Below, one piece after another: positions 1-11,232 of a stretch of DNA of 64,000 bases. The first letter of the stretch is position 1. Every line of letters starts with the position of its first letter. The position numbers were made by a program, and so were the translations under genes. The stretch comes from Aporrectodea caliginosa (taxonomy: Eukaryota; Annelida; Clitellata; Crassiclitellata; Lumbricidae). Location of the stretch: NCBI GenBank assembly GCA_020284085.1, contig JACEVL010000827.1, positions 186,001 through 250,000 of the forward strand, written 5' to 3'. Below the pieces are notes generated by a model. It ran no database searches, had not been told where the DNA came from, and saw nothing but the letters and a program-made list of their open reading frames with translations.

Positions 1-540
1 TTGCATACTGTGGGAATTATGGTGAGTGGTTTGTGCAGTTCCTTTCCGACAACAGGTTTTATGGACCTCGGTGTGGCTTCCTTGAAAATAAATAAGATAA
101 AGTGGCCCAGCCATTTCAGTAAGTAATGGTGTGACTCAGGTTGAGAATTGGGGGTTCAACCCCCATAGTCTTTCTTAGGCTCCCATAGTAAAGTCTACAT
201 TTCACACCCAAACTGCACATAAATCAACGTCTAACCCCCCCTCCAGTTATTTTGTTACAATTCCCATACTGGTCACTGCGACTGCATCGGCCTGAACAAT
301 TTGGAACAAATGAAACAGTAGGTAAGTAAATAAGTAAGTAAGTAATTAAATATGTTATTAAATAAGTAGATAAGTATGTAAGATGCGAAGAACCTACATC
401 ACTAGAATGATTTATAGGACTTGAATAAGATAGACTAGCTAATTTAGATTTATTGCCACTACTATGATGTGTGTACACCAAAATGCGGTTAGCAATTGGT
501 TTATTAAAGGAATATTCTTACTTACATACTTCTTACTTAA

Positions 541-845
541 GTGGTCTTGGGGTTAGAGTGTTGGACTGTCAACTGAGAGGTTGGGGAATCAAATCCATGT
601 CAGAGCAGAATTTTGGTTCGAGATTTTTGCTCCACTTGCACCCCTAGCCAACTCAGCTGAAATGAGTAACATTGAGTACGTTGACTGCACACTGTGAGTG
701 GGAAGATGAGGTGGCAAGGGAGAGAACTGGCCATCCACCCTTATATGCTGAGGCTAAGAAAAATGAAGTCGCTAACACTTCGTACCCATCGCTGCCCCAG
801 GGCTAGCTTAATGGACTGCTTTTCCTCTTCTAAGTATATAAGTAA
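541..845 (+). mobile_element. tRNA-derived SINE, family A, copy 1
   Basis: A tRNA-like head (GTTGGACTGTCAACTGAGAG, then an eroded B box near 585) is followed by a body with 'gccaactcagctgaaatgagta' type sequence and an end near 'gctagcttaatggactgctt'. The same order of blocks recurs at 1335-1640, 17570-17890, 41700-42005, 54735-55140 and, inverted, at 46095-46385, which is what defines the family. Not a functional tRNA: there is no cloverleaf with paired acceptor stem that I can fold. Confidence 0.7.
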
Positions 846-894
846 TTCAGTAAGTCTTTGTCTCATCATCCTATCCTATATGAATGTATGATCA

Positions 895-1110
895 CAAGTT
901 ATTACAGGAGTCAAATTTAACTGTATGGCAGCCATGCAAGGCGCCCATCATATCCTACTGTTCATTTTACCAACGCCACCTGGCGAATGAAAGGCTGAGT
1001 CAATATTTGGGAGGGTAGCAGGAATCGATCCTGTGCCCATGTTGATCTTCTGTTCTTCGTGCCAGAGTGTTACCATTCACCTAAACCATCCCCGTGGGAT
1101 TGTGCAAAAG
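895..1110 (-). mobile_element. tRNA-derived SINE, family C, copy 1
   Basis: This block is nearly repeated at 36985-37195: both share 'attacaggagt', 'gccatgcaaggcgcccatca', 'aatgaaaggctgagtcaa' and 'gggagggtagcaggaatcga'. Read on the minus strand, GGATCGATTCCTGCT resembles a Pol III B box (GGTTCGANTCC), so I infer a tRNA-derived SINE inserted on the minus strand. The assignment rests on two copies in this window. Confidence 0.55.
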
Positions 1111-1334
1111 TGGAGCCAGGAAGAGATAGCTTGTAGCTGTATTCAGGCAATTAGATCATTAGTGCATCGTAGATAATGTTACCAATCATTTGTCACGTGC
1201 CATTGGGCAGTTTCCTTTCCTTTTATTGGTGCTATATAAATGATAGTTTTATTACATGTGATGTGAGGAGAGATACTGATGGTATAAGATGACTGGGAAA
1301 AGAATTACCGCAAGACAATGAATTGAGTCGTAAT

Positions 1335-1640
1335 GCCCAATAATCAGATGGTTAATAGCATGCCGGACTGTCTGTCAACCCATGCAGAGGATGGGGAGGG
1401 TTCAAATCCCCAGGGGCAGAACGATGTCCATATGTGCCCCAGAAAACTGACCAGTGAGATGACTACACTGACGTGCAATGTCTCGGAGGAAGATGGAACG
1501 GCAAGGGAGAGGACTACCCACCCACCCACCGACCTCCCGTTATACCGAAGCCAAGGGAATGATGTACTCATGGCATGCCTCTCAATGCGTCTAGCTTAAG
1601 GGACTTCTGGTCGTCTTCCTCTTTATAGGGGAATCGCAGG
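1335..1640 (+). mobile_element. tRNA-derived SINE, family A, copy 2
   Basis: The head has the B-box-like GGGTTCAAATCCC near 1398, followed by the family A body (a tract like 'gatgactacactgacgtgca', then 'gcctctcaatgcgtctagct'). The open frames over it are shadows of the SINE and are not genes. Confidence 0.7.
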
Positions 1641-1789
1641 ATTTCTTTTCATCTCTCTACGCAACAGAAAGACTACTGAGTGCATCTGGCGATTACTTTA
1701 TCTTGAAAGGTGCTATGCAATTACATTTACAATTATTGCAATTACGATTACAAGGACTACAATTACAATGATTGCAATTCAGGAGATTT

Positions 1790-2230
1790 ATATAGCACCT
1801 CTTCAAGGTAACTACTCAGAGGTGCTCCCGACTCCAGCACGGCCAAAAAGAACAGTTTTCAGGTTAATATAGAATAAGTCAGAGAGCGTTCTGGGAAGCA
1901 GGCGCAATTCCAAGGGCAGCCCATTCCAGACGGTTGGGCCCACCACTGAGAAAGCACGATTTTGCATAGTAGCTGTGCGGGCAAACGGGACTGTGAGCAC
2001 CCTCCTCTCAGAGGAGCGAAGGGAGCGACTACCCTGGGCGCCCGATACGGGACGACAGAGGTTCCGCAGATAGGATGTGGCAAGGCCCAACTGACATCGC
2101 CACACCAGGGAGGCGATCCTATACGCAATGCGCTGGCGGATAGGGAGCCAGTGTAAGGTTTCCAGCATGTAGTTGGACACATGGCCGAATTTGGGTATTC
2201 GGCCAATATTATAGAACATATTGCCTGAAC
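1790..2230 (-). mobile_element. LINE 3' end with reverse transcriptase C-terminal remnant
   Basis: On the minus strand an open frame reads LHWLPIRQRIAYRIASLVWR, then SYLRNLCRPV, SRSLRSSERR and AFSVVGPTVWNGLPLELR, ending in FGRAGVGSTSE. This order is the familiar C-terminus of reverse transcriptases of CR1/L2/Rex1-like non-LTR retrotransposons. The 3' end is the 'gaggtgct...tatata' tail seen many times in this window. It is 5'-truncated, as is usual for these elements, and cannot move by itself. A related, more complete copy is at 47815-48215. Confidence 0.85.
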
Positions 2231-2389
2231 TCATCTCAGATTTTGGTAGTGCATACGTCTCACATGGGATTGATAATCATTTGATGCCTTCTATTAGACA
2301 TCGGTGCTATAGAAGTTGCCAGATTTTATTATCATTGTTTCTTTTGTTGTTGTCAGTATTGTTATTATTGTTATTATTATTAAATTATT

Positions 2390-2501
2390 ATTATTATGAT
2401 TATTATTTTTTTTTCTGCCCGAGGTAGAAGTAATCCCTCAGGTTCTAACAAACTATATATGAAGAGCTTTTTCGTTCTGGAATTAACGGTCATCCACACC
2501 G

Positions 2502-2557
<56 letters not shown>

Positions 2558-2696
2558 TAATATACGGAGTGGCCATATTCTTCTATTTCCTGGCTGGCGA
2601 AAGTGCCTCTGAACGCCACCGCGTTAAACCGTTGAATTGTTAGCGAGAGGCGTTGGAATAAAAAAAGGTGTTTCTCGTTGGTCCCCGTGGCGGTGC

Positions 2697-2772
<76 letters not shown>

Positions 2773-3054
2773 TGAACATTTAATAAGGTTTATGTAAACA
2801 CCTGTAAATCGTTTCTTCTGCCGCTTTATACATCTATTATTATTATTATTTTCCCTGAGCTAGAAATAATCCCTCAGGTGATGAAAGATTGTTCGGAGAC
2901 AGAAAAATGAGCATCTGGAACGGTTATGTCTTCCAAATCCGGCTTAACGGAAGAACCACAAAAAGCGACAGCGTTGAAATGCTGGATGATGGTGATGATG
3001 ATGATGATTATTATTATTATGATTGTTATTATTATTATATTATTATTATTATTG

Positions 3055-3125
<71 letters not shown>

Positions 3126-3130
3126 TGAGA
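2390..3130. repeat. ATT-microsatellite-rich interspersed repeats
   Basis: Pure (ATT)n runs occur at about 2503-2558, 2698-2773 and 3050-3124. Each sits next to a related block containing a phrase of the form 'gaggtagaagtaatccctca' followed by 'cagagacagaaaa..gg.atctggaacggt'. The same block recurs at 25200-25270 and 35195-35285. I infer an unnamed retroelement family whose tail grows into ATT repeats. The 79-93 aa poly-I/L frames over the runs are artefacts. Confidence 0.7.
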
Positions 3131-4012
3131 ATATGAATCCAAAATTTCGAAAATATACGAAACGTTATGTGATAGAAATATGCACAATAGAATGTACAAA
3201 GCATTGAACCATGGTTCTAAACAACTGTGAAGGAAAGACATAATTAAGTCAGAATCCGTAGACAATGACTGTGCTACTAATCCACTCCAAGGTGAAATCT
3301 GATCTTAAACGCTGTTGGCAAAAGCCAATGCCCAGCCAAAGAACTCTGAGATCTCATTAATGTTTTACGGGTACTTGGTCGAAAGCGTGCGTCACATAAA
3401 GCATATAAATAACTGGTTTCTCTGTCATTCAGTGCCAAATGGGGTTGGTGGGGGTCGGTCCTTTTGGCAGGCATTTATGTGCAGCCTTTATACCGTATTG
3501 TGATTACACATTTATGTACGTACTTTAATTTGAGTCTTGAGTTGTATGAGTTGAAGGTCTGTTGCACTGGTACATCAAAAAACGAGATCCTACCGAAAGC
3601 GTAAACGACTGCTTTGATTGAGTTGTATCTGTGACTTAATTTCTTTCGACTATCGAGACTACAATTACCATTCTAATGCTTACGCCCAAGGCCGCCACTC
3701 TGTAACAGCTGGGGGGGTTGGGGTTGGGGTTAGGGGGTGAGGAATATTCTCAGATGACATCACTCTTTGATATATGCCGGCTTCTTTGCGATGTTAAGTG
3801 CTGCTTTTTGGCGAATTTCCCCCTTGAGGGCATTGCAGGAGCCATTTCTCGATTTCTCGAGACCTTAGTTGACAGGAAGCTCTCCAGTCTTTGCTGGGCA
3901 TCCCTCTCTCTCTGTTAGGAATGATGAATCTGTCTCCTTTGGATCGTCTCGTTGCGCAGCTGCAATCTTCATTCGTCATCTGCTTGTCAATGTTGTTGTT
4001 ATTTCTTTGTAG

Positions 4013-4124
4013 TTTGTTGCGTCGCCGGATAAACTCTGGTTTCTCGTGGAGATTTTCTCCCTGGTCGATTATTTTACGATTCCGCCGTCTTTCCTGGCCA
4101 TCTATCTCAATCGCAACTGGCTCG
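4013..4124 (+). CDS. slo: slo (BK channel) exon A: S3 segment
   Basis: The exon follows a TTTCTTTGTAG acceptor and ends at CTCG|GTAAGT. It reads [20 protein letters not shown], then [17 protein letters not shown], leaving one base (g) for the next exon. This matches the S2-S3 loop and S3 helix of Slo1 channels; human and fly have [16 protein letters not shown] or VDFFTVPP, and YL.R.W.G in the same order. It begins in phase 0 and is 112 bp. The longer open frame around it extends into the CA repeat and is not coding. The identification is firm because the next exon supplies the S4 helix in the compatible phase. Confidence 0.93.
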
Positions 4125-4206
4125 GTAAGTCGAAAGATATTACGTCGTTTTGCTACTGGTTTGTTGGTGTCATTGCTGGCGTCATGGTTGGGACGCACGC
4201 GCATGT

Positions 4207-4233
4207 ACACACACACACACACACACACACACT

Positions 4234-4284
<51 letters not shown>

Positions 4285-4442
4285 GCTCAATCTACACACA
4301 CACACACATACACACAAACACATACCCACACCTAGACACACACCTACAGTCCTACATGCACACATACACACACAAACACACCTACACACACACACACACA
4401 CACACACATACACACACACATACATACACACATACACACACA
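4207..4442. repeat. (CA)n microsatellite tract downstream of exon A donor
   Basis: About 235 bp of near-continuous CA/CACAT repeat starts roughly 80 bp inside the intron after exon A. It creates long CVCV/THTH frames on both strands that are not genes. CA-rich intronic tracts next to 5' splice sites are known binding sites for hnRNP L in other animals; whether that applies here is inference. Confidence 0.9.
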
Positions 4443-4876
4443 TACATGCAGTCATGCATCCATACTCTACCGAAATTTGTCATTGTAAAATGTAGCTGAG
4501 TCGGTGAAAAAAATGCCGAGCATAAAAGACAATTGATGTGTATGGTAAGTTGCATGCAGCTGATCCAACCCATTATAAAACGTCTTTCACTTACTTGCTT
4601 ATTTCTTGTGGCTATTCTTCATGGATGTTGTTGAGCCAAGTCGATGATATGCAATAAGACCAGTTGCCATATGTCATCTTTTTGTATGAAAACCGATATT
4701 GATGCATAGCCAATGAGATGGAACAGTTTGACCGTTGCTGGCAGAATTTGCTTTTGAAAGTCGCCTGAACGATTTATTAGATACAGTCGTCATTGTGAGG
4801 GTAATTTTAATCGCAATTTGCTAGCCAATAAATCTCTCAGAATCAAAAGCATTAGTCCGAATTTTGCTAGAACATC

Positions 4877-5062
4877 CATGGGCGTAGCAAGAAAAAAATG
4901 TCGGAGGGGTTTTAAGATTTCGGGGTGGGGCGGTTTTCCATTGAAAATCGTCGCAAAAGTCCAGGTTTTTTTGTATTTTGCATGTAAAAGCATATATACA
5001 ATTTTTTCGGAAACTTATTTCGGGGGTTTGAGCCCGTAAAACCACCCCTAAATACGCCCATG
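4877..5062. mobile_element. hAT-like MITE with 8-bp target duplication
   Basis: A 186-bp element begins CATGGGCGTA and ends TACGCCCATG (10-bp perfect terminal inverted repeats). It is flanked on both sides by the same 8 bases, AGAACATC (4869-4876 and 5063-5070). An 8-bp duplication is the hallmark of the hAT superfamily. It has no coding capacity, so it is a non-autonomous derivative. Confidence 0.88.
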
Positions 5063-5397
5063 AGAACATCTAGTGGTATAGGCAATATGCAGAGGAGCAA
5101 GATGCATGCTCAAATTTCTTGTGGACGATGGTTTAACTATGGCGGATGACCGTAACTATCTCTCCAGGTCCTGCTAGTACCAGTTACTTCACATGGGATC
5201 ATACATTGATCTGTATCATTAATAGATGCAGCCTTGACCGTAGTCCACTCATTCATCTTGACACACTTTGACTACTGCAATGCTCTCCTTGACTACACTG
5301 CCCGATTCATGGCAAACTTCCCAAATGCCAAACTTCTCTAATGTATCAGGGTTCTAATTTTGCCAGAAACACTGCATTGACTCCCTGCATAATATAC

Positions 5398-5482
5398 ATG
5401 CATACATACACACACACACGTGTATAGTATATACGTATGTGTGTGTATGTATGTATGTATATACTATATACACACACAGCAT
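5398..5482. repeat. Palindromic CA/TATG microsatellite
   Basis: A (CATA)n/(CA)n run is followed by its near mirror (GTATGT)n, with TATAGTATATAC at both sides, so the tract can fold on itself. No gene. Confidence 0.7.
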
Positions 5483-5542
5483 CCATAAAGGTCGTCCACA
5501 GAAACTGACCTAGTATAATTGACCCCTCCTTTCCCACTGCCT

Positions 5543-5902
5543 GTGTCACGAAATAAAGTATCCCCCATACATGAGTATCCCCCTTAGCGAAATGGAGTAT
5601 TCGGTTTAGTTTGCATTTTGGCGGTTTCTAAGTGTATTCAGTCGTACTGTTTGGATTTATTGTACACATAAAATATTTTAAGTTGCGTATCTTTAGTATT
5701 GTACGTCGACCTGAAATTAATTTACTTCATTTTTGGTTATTTTGGCTGGATTTTCTTCGAGGCTATCGTGATGTGTATGATGATGGGGGATAGAATGGTT
5801 TATCCCCCGGATACTCTACACCGGTTTATTCCATCCGGGGATAAATTCATACATCCCCCCGGATAGTCTTAGGACGGATACTCTATTTTGTGATACCTGC
5901 AT
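5543..5902. mobile_element. Candidate MITE with imperfect inverted ends
   Basis: The left end reads TGTCACGAAATAAAGTATCC. The reverse complement of the right end reads roughly GTATCACAAAATAGAGTATC. Between them are several 'atccccc' and 'gggata' motifs in both orientations. I found no clear target duplication, so the class is unknown. Confidence 0.4.
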
Positions 5903-6334
5903 TTGTCTCCTTTTGAATGACCCTTGCCTCCCCACCTCAGCAACTAATAATTAATGAATAACCCAGTGTGAGTCGTTACTCTGGTTTCACATGGATTGAG
6001 AATCAATCGATGCCTTGTGTATTATACAAGTCATTGGATCAGCTGAGATTAGACTGGTTGGTGCCAGGCTGACCTACATACAGCTGTCAATCAAGTCGCC
6101 TACCTTTATTTATATTCAGAAAGAAGTGGGTCAGCTGCTGTGTTCGTTCTAACTCTCATTATTTCAAACAGTCATCTCGTGTTTAGCCAGGAAATTATTA
6201 ACAGCCAGAGCAATATGACAACAACCAATAAGCCGACTAATAACGCATTTTTGTGTTGCATTGGACCCAACGGGATATCATCGTCCATTGGGCAACAATG
6301 TCTGCATTCAGTTGACACTGATGTATCTAGACCA

Positions 6335-6645
6335 GTGTTTCCCAAAGTGTATTCGGTGGGCCCTAGGGTTCCACAAGGGGAGGACAACGGTTCCATGAGA
6401 AAATAGGATAAAAGTGTTGTTTGAATTTGTCGACATCATAAATCGGACTCTAAAGTGAAAACAATAGTTACATGGAAAAATTTCATTTAAAATAAATTCT
6501 GTTCGAATTTTCATGGATTAAAATTGTGTATATACCCCGATGACTGTTCTAAAACATTATATCAGAATATGTTTTGTTTAGATTGGGGTTAGATCAAAAA
6601 ATATCAGATCCAAAGGGTTCCATAGACAAAAAGATTGGAAGCACT
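6335..6645. mobile_element. hAT-like MITE (CAGTG...CACTG ends), eroded
   Basis: The left end CAGTGTTTCCCAAAGTG and the right end ATTGGAAGCACTG are diverged inverted repeats of the kind seen at 25369-25743. Internal motifs 'gggttccacaagggg' and 'aaagggttccataga' are also arranged as an inverted pair. No convincing target duplication was seen. Confidence 0.6.
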
Positions 6646-6853
6646 GATTTATCATTGTGCGACTAAAAGTTAGAGAATTCAAATATCAGACAGAATAAGT
6701 TTATGGATGGAAATGTTTCTCAAATTACCCAATGATCATTTTTATTAAGAGTCAGTGAGGTCAGGGTGGTCTGAAGCCAGGAAGTTAATGTCGTTTTGTA
6801 TCAGACAGCAGGGACCGTGTTTAGGTGGTGATGGAGTTACCAGGCAATTAATA

Positions 6854-7178
6854 TGTGCATTGGCATAATAGTCATTTTAGTGGCTGCTCTTGCATTGGCA
6901 TAATAGTCATTTTAGTGGCTGCTCTTGCATTGGCATAATAGTCATTTTAGTGGCTTGCATTGGCATAATAGTCATGGCTGCTCTTGCATTGGCTGCTCTT
7001 GCATTGGCATAATAGTCATTTTAGTGGCTGCTCTTGCATTGGCATAATAGTCATTTTAGTGGCTGCTCTTGCATTGGCATAATAGTCATTTTAGTGGCTG
7101 CTCTTGCATTGGCATAATAGTCATTTTAGTGGCTGCTCTTGCATTGGCATAATAGTCATTTTAGTGGCTGCTCTTGCA
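6854..7178. repeat. 35-bp minisatellite, about 8-9 copies
   Basis: The unit has the core GCATTGGCATAATAGTCATT followed by TTAGTGGCTGCTCTT (35 bp). Two copies near 6950-7010 are shortened by internal deletion; the others are nearly identical, suggesting recent expansion. There are no spacers of unique sequence, so it is not a CRISPR array. Confidence 0.92.
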
Positions 7179-7432
7179 AGACATCCCTTTTAAAGGTCAG
7201 GGAACAGCCAATCTACCAGGGCAGTAACTGTATAGTGTGTCATGGAACGCAGTGGCTTTTCTCATTAGAACAGAATCCTCATTAGTCTGGATAAATTTAC
7301 CTATTTGTTGGCTCTTGTTGGTCGAATGTTGACCTAAAATGCCTGCAAATTCTAATTCCTTTGTTTTGACTAAACACCTGTGAATTCATGAGTTAGTTAC
7401 AGCTTTGTTGGGATGCTGCAAGAATCTCGAGA

Positions 7433-7648
7433 TTACAATTGTGATTAAATTTTCGCCAGTGATGATACTGGTGGTTTATGTAACCATCTGGACTGCATAA
7501 TATAAGAAATGCAGAGTTTACTGTAAAATTATACTTGATCAGAAATTAGTCTTAGAAAATATTTCATGATTTTCATCTAACAACCTACCAGTCCAGGTAG
7601 TTACGTAAACCACCAGTATCATCACTGGCGAAAATTTAATCACAATTG
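7433..7648. mobile_element. MITE with about 50-bp terminal inverted repeats
   Basis: The sequence from ACAATTGTGATTAAATTTTC through CAGTGATGATACTGGTGGTT on the left is repeated inverted on the right (AACCACCAGTATCATCACTG, then GAAAATTTAATCACAATTGT). The arms are about 50 bp with very few mismatches around a roughly 110-bp centre. There is no coding. The long, well-kept arms would form a strong hairpin in the pre-mRNA. Confidence 0.85.
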
Positions 7649-7659
7649 TCATCTCCACC

Positions 7660-7850
7660 TTTCAATCTACAATGTCCCAAATGTAATTGCATTAGCAATA
7701 CCTCTCCTGCTTTCTCTGGTCCTGCGGCAACCAGACTTAGACCTCCACTTGGTATCTCGGGACAACCCCCTGACAAGACGCAGCGCTTGTGAATAAGCTA
7801 GTGCCCTATAGTGTTTTATGAATTTCGAGTTCAAAATTACAATTAATATT
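7660..7850 (+). mobile_element. LINE tail fragment (family with 'cgcttgtgaataagct')
   Basis: A block ending 'cgcagcgcttgtgaataagc', 'tagtgccctatag', then an AT-rich end, matches the 3' parts of 20285-20610 and 37340-37735. I read it as the 5'-truncated 3' end of a non-LTR element. Confidence 0.55.
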
Positions 7851-8697
7851 GGTTCTCTTTCATATCTGCTGCTTGTTCATTTGTGTCTGGATCAATGTGA
7901 CAAGACTGGTGGTAGTCTGGTAATGAATTACAAACGGTTTTTGTCAGTCAGTAAATCCGTCTTGGCTTTTGCCCGTCTTTACCAGATCCAAGAAACAAGA
8001 ATCTAATATGGCCGAACGTAATCTAATTTAGTGCGTCCGATGCCGTCCATGTCTAATACACAAGGAAGGAGGCATCGGTCATTGGTGTACCAAGGCCTAG
8101 CTGGGAAACAGAGGGAAGTCTCCGGCGGGTGTCAGTCAATCAAAATGGAAGGCCAGTCTATTATTGGAAGGGGTATGTATACGCTACCCCACCACTTCGG
8201 ATCGATATCAACTCCGAGCGTAGTAGCGTTTGATATCAATATGAACAGAATGTTCTTGTTTGTATCTGAAACCTTGTATAGCGCCAGACACTCTCAAACA
8301 TGGCTGTCCAATTATAAGGTGGTCTGTCTCAGAGGGGGGGAGCAGAATTTTTGCATTTTTTGGGGAACAGAAGGACCCCAGTCAAAACTTTGGGGGACAG
8401 TCCCCTCTATGCCCCCCCATGATTTACGCCACTGGTCTATTTTAAGGTATTAAAAGTGGAATTCTTAATGAAGTTTGCATCATGCAGTAGAGTGTGCAGA
8501 ACACTTCTGTGCCTTGACTTTTGTTGCAATATGGATGGGAATTCTGGTGTTTCATGTTAAATCGACATTTGTGAAGCCCTGTAATCGACAAGGAAAATGT
8601 TTACCCATGTGGTCAGTTGCAGATGTCTTTTTGCTTCATACACATGATCTTTAACATAGTGTTGAAGAATGTTGAAATGGGGATGTGTTAATTGTCA

Positions 8698-8945
8698 ACA
8701 GTGGCGTCGCCAGAGCTTCAAGGTTGGGGGGGCAAGGCATAGGAGGACAGGGAAATGAGCGTCCGAAGGACGATCGCTGAGGCGCGAAGCGCCGAGCAGG
8801 GGAGGGGTTTGGGGAGGGGATGTGCCCCCTCCCCACTTTAAATTTTTTGAATTTTCATACTGTAATGGTAGCATTTTAAGCTGTCATAGGAACAAAATTG
8901 TTCTATTATTTCAACGCTGATAGGCGCCATCTGTGACTCGTAGCT
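8698..8945. mobile_element. Fragment of G/C-run transposable element
   Basis: It begins CAGTGGCGTCGCCAGAGC and contains the G-run, the 'gagcgtccgaaggacg' motif and the block 'actgtaatggtagcatttta' to 'ctgtgactcgtagct'. The latter block occurs twice inside the element at 22802-23762. Ends and target duplication are not both visible here. Confidence 0.5.
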
Positions 8946-8984
8946 AAATGTTAAATGTTCGCGTTTTCATATAGTGACCGTATA

Positions 8985-9110
8985 CGGCCTCGACCCTGCT
9001 CATTTTTCAATGAATTGATTAGGTTACATCCTTCATCACTGCTCGCCCATTGGAATGGACGCCACACCATTTAAGGTCCCCGAGGTTTAAGATGTAGTTT
9101 GAACCGTATT
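8985..9110 (-). mobile_element. SINE family D fragment, copy 1
   Basis: The phrase CTGCTCATTTTTCAATGAAT followed by 'cttcatcactgctcgccca' and 'ccacaccatttaaggt' recurs at 31495-31690, 36690-36915, 41375-41545 and 56955-57205. On the minus strand the longer copies start with a tRNA A-box-like GCTACACTGGTTAGAGC, hence the SINE call. This copy lacks the head. Confidence 0.5.
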
Positions 9111-10134
9111 TGAGTTTGACTACAGATAATATTAGCAATCCCGACATTTATTGAAATTAATATAAAAAGTAAAACTAGAAAACACGTTCAATATCCAAGA
9201 ACGCTACAAGCCTTAGGGTAAACAGATTGCTGACCAGACACAATTAGCAGACATAGTTTACAAATGGTATAAAACCAAGCAAGAAGGATTCAACTACCGA
9301 ATCGGAAGCCAAGCAGTGCTGGTGCAGTTTTACTGGTGAACAATCGACAATAGAAACAGAACGCTGACTGCTTTAAACGACTGTACTCGGGGTTAAAGTG
9401 GGTGGGAATGCGCGGGAACGGGCCGAACGGCTTCCCACTGCTCTCGAGAATTGGCGGGCGAGGGAGTATTAATTCATAGATATTTTTATTCCCTTGTCTT
9501 AAAACCAAGATAGTGTGAATCAGTTTGCTATGTTTTGTCTCTGTATATAATTATGTATCTATTTCACAACAAGTATTATACCCACACACGCCACATACAT
9601 ATACATACATACATACACACACACTCACGCACACACTGATGCTTGCTTTTGCGTGCACCCGTTGAGCGAGAATGATCTGACTGCATCCCTGCAGATATCG
9701 CTCAAAGAGGCAGGCATACTAATAATTTCCACATGTTGTCTTGGACATCCTGTTGGAATGCGGCTGTGTGACTGGTGTAAATAGGTCACCCCATCATGAC
9801 TCATCACTACGAATAGGAGAGATAAACAACATTGGACTTTTCCCTATTCGTCTGTATATTTTGTGTAAAGCACAATCCGTCACCTGTTGATTAGTGATTA
9901 GTCTTTGAAACGAAAACAAACTTTGGAAGAGGAGAAGAGGACCTTCAATGTAAAATGTCAAACCACACACCACATAGGGTACCCCCCCCCCCTAAAAAAC
10001 TCACCGGATTTGCACGAATCCCAGGACCCAGCCTGACCAGGGTTGGGGGGGCAGCTGCCCCCCCTTGCCCCCCCGTGGCGACGCTAATGAATTTTGTCAA
10101 TTGTCCAAATCTTACCAGTCGTAATCGTTATCGT

Positions 10135-10425
10135 AATCAAGCATTTATATAGCGCCACTCAAAAACAGAGGCACTCCCGATCCGAGCCAGTCTCTTCACT
10201 GGTAAAAGAGAGGTTTTCAGGCGCTTATGGAACTGGTCAAAAGAAATAGAAAAAAGGTCAGTTCTGAGGGACTGAGGTAACTGGTTCCAGCTATTGGGAC
10301 CAACAATAACGAAACTCCTAGACTGGGCCGTAGAAGTACGCACCCACGGGACAACCAAGTAATCACGGGCCGAGATGCAATTTGTTTGGACCAAGCTATT
10401 TGACATTCTCACAATTATCAACGAA
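10135..10425 (-). mobile_element. LINE 3' end with RT C-terminal remnant
   Basis: On the minus strand an open frame reads DYLVVPWVRTSTAQSRSFVI, VGPNSWNQLPQSLR, then a basic tail. This is the conserved C-terminal 'VPR.RT...SF...GP..WN.LP..LR' stretch of CR1/L2-like reverse transcriptases. It ends at a 'tatagcgccactc' tail (10148), like the other copies. Confidence 0.8.
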
Positions 10426-10494
10426 GTGATTCTTTCTTGTGAAAGATGTTTTTGTTTGCCAAGCTCAAAAGGTCAATATGCAGATTTCCTGGTA
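10373..10494 (+). repeat. 122-bp dispersed duplicate, copy 1
   Basis: The segment from 'gatgcaatttgtttggacca' to 'caatatgcagatttcc' reappears almost unchanged at 12152-12271. The two copies flank exon B. Confidence 0.8.
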
Positions 10495-10508
10495 AAGACA
10501 GTCATACC

Positions 10509-10800
10509 CTGTGATGTGGCATGGTAGCTGACTGATTAGATAGAGTGCTTGCCTTTCAACAAGAAGACCGGGTTCAAGACTTCATTGAGACGGTTAGGCT
10601 ACTGTTTGGGAACCTTGAGCAAGTCTTTCATAGTTGCTCAGCACCATTATTGCCCATCAGTGTTCTGTTGTACGATTGTTTGTGTGCTTCTGAACTTTGG
10701 AAGGAGGGCAATATTAAATGCAGTTGTATTGTAGTGTATTGTACTGGTGTAAGTGCAGGCCTTGTGATATGGAGCGTGGGTCTGAGCCTCATCTGAAGCC
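10509..10800 (+). mobile_element. tRNA-derived SINE, family B head
   Basis: An A-box-like TGGCATGGTAGCTGACTGAT and B-box-like GGGTTCAAGAC about 45 bp later are followed by 'cttgagcaagtctttca', as in the copy at 39270-39480. It is a Pol III-type SINE head. Confidence 0.6.
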
Positions 10801-11134
10801 GTTACTGTGTATGGACCTTAAAAATCCCTCACACAAGTCCTTCATGCACAAACGATCAGCCAGACCATTGATTGATACTTCATCACTATCAACAGTGATG
10901 TTTATTAGATCTATGCAGAAGTGATACCCTACACTATTCATTATATCGTACTATACCCTACACCAAACATTAATATTGTTTCACATATTAATGCGTAATT
11001 GTGTGGAAGGTTAATTGAATCTGTGCCTTGCAGCCGGAGGGTTGCGGGTTCGAATCCAACTCAAGCCGCCGCGTAGGGACCCTGGGCAAGTCCTTCACTC
11101 GCAATTGCTCATGCGCTTCGGCGTGAAACTCCGA

Positions 11135-11232
11135 TTCAGTGTCCGCGCTGTAGTTGGGAGCGCCTCTGAGTAGAAACCTTGAAGGGGCGCTATAACAAGT
11201 GCTCATACATACATACATACATACATACATGA
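11135..11232 (+). mobile_element. LINE tail with CATA repeat
   Basis: The tail reads GGGAGCGCCTCTGAGTAGAA and CTTGAAGGGGCGCTATAACA and runs into (CATA)n. It ends only about 25 bp before the acceptor of exon B, so a retroelement tail forms most of the branch-point region of that intron. Confidence 0.75.

Larger units (their letters stand above)
1..4012. other. Intron upstream of slo exon A
   Basis: I see no Slo coding sequence here. The exons for the S0, S1 and S2 segments would be expected upstream and were not recognised, so they are probably outside the window. The stretch holds two copies of one tRNA-derived SINE (about 541-845 and 1335-1640), one copy of another (895-1110), a LINE 3' end (1790-2230), and a series of ATT-repeat-bearing repeats (2390-3130). 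Between about 3130 and 4012 I recognise nothing apart from the acceptor of exon A. Confidence 0.6.

Noticed and set aside
541..1640. True tRNA genes from B-box-like motifs
   Set aside because: Heads are followed by a conserved nontRNA body and recur many times; no paired acceptor stem seen, so SINEs.
3794..4499. 162-202-codon frames around exon A
   Set aside because: They are other frames of exon A and of the CA repeat; only 4013-4124 matches the channel.
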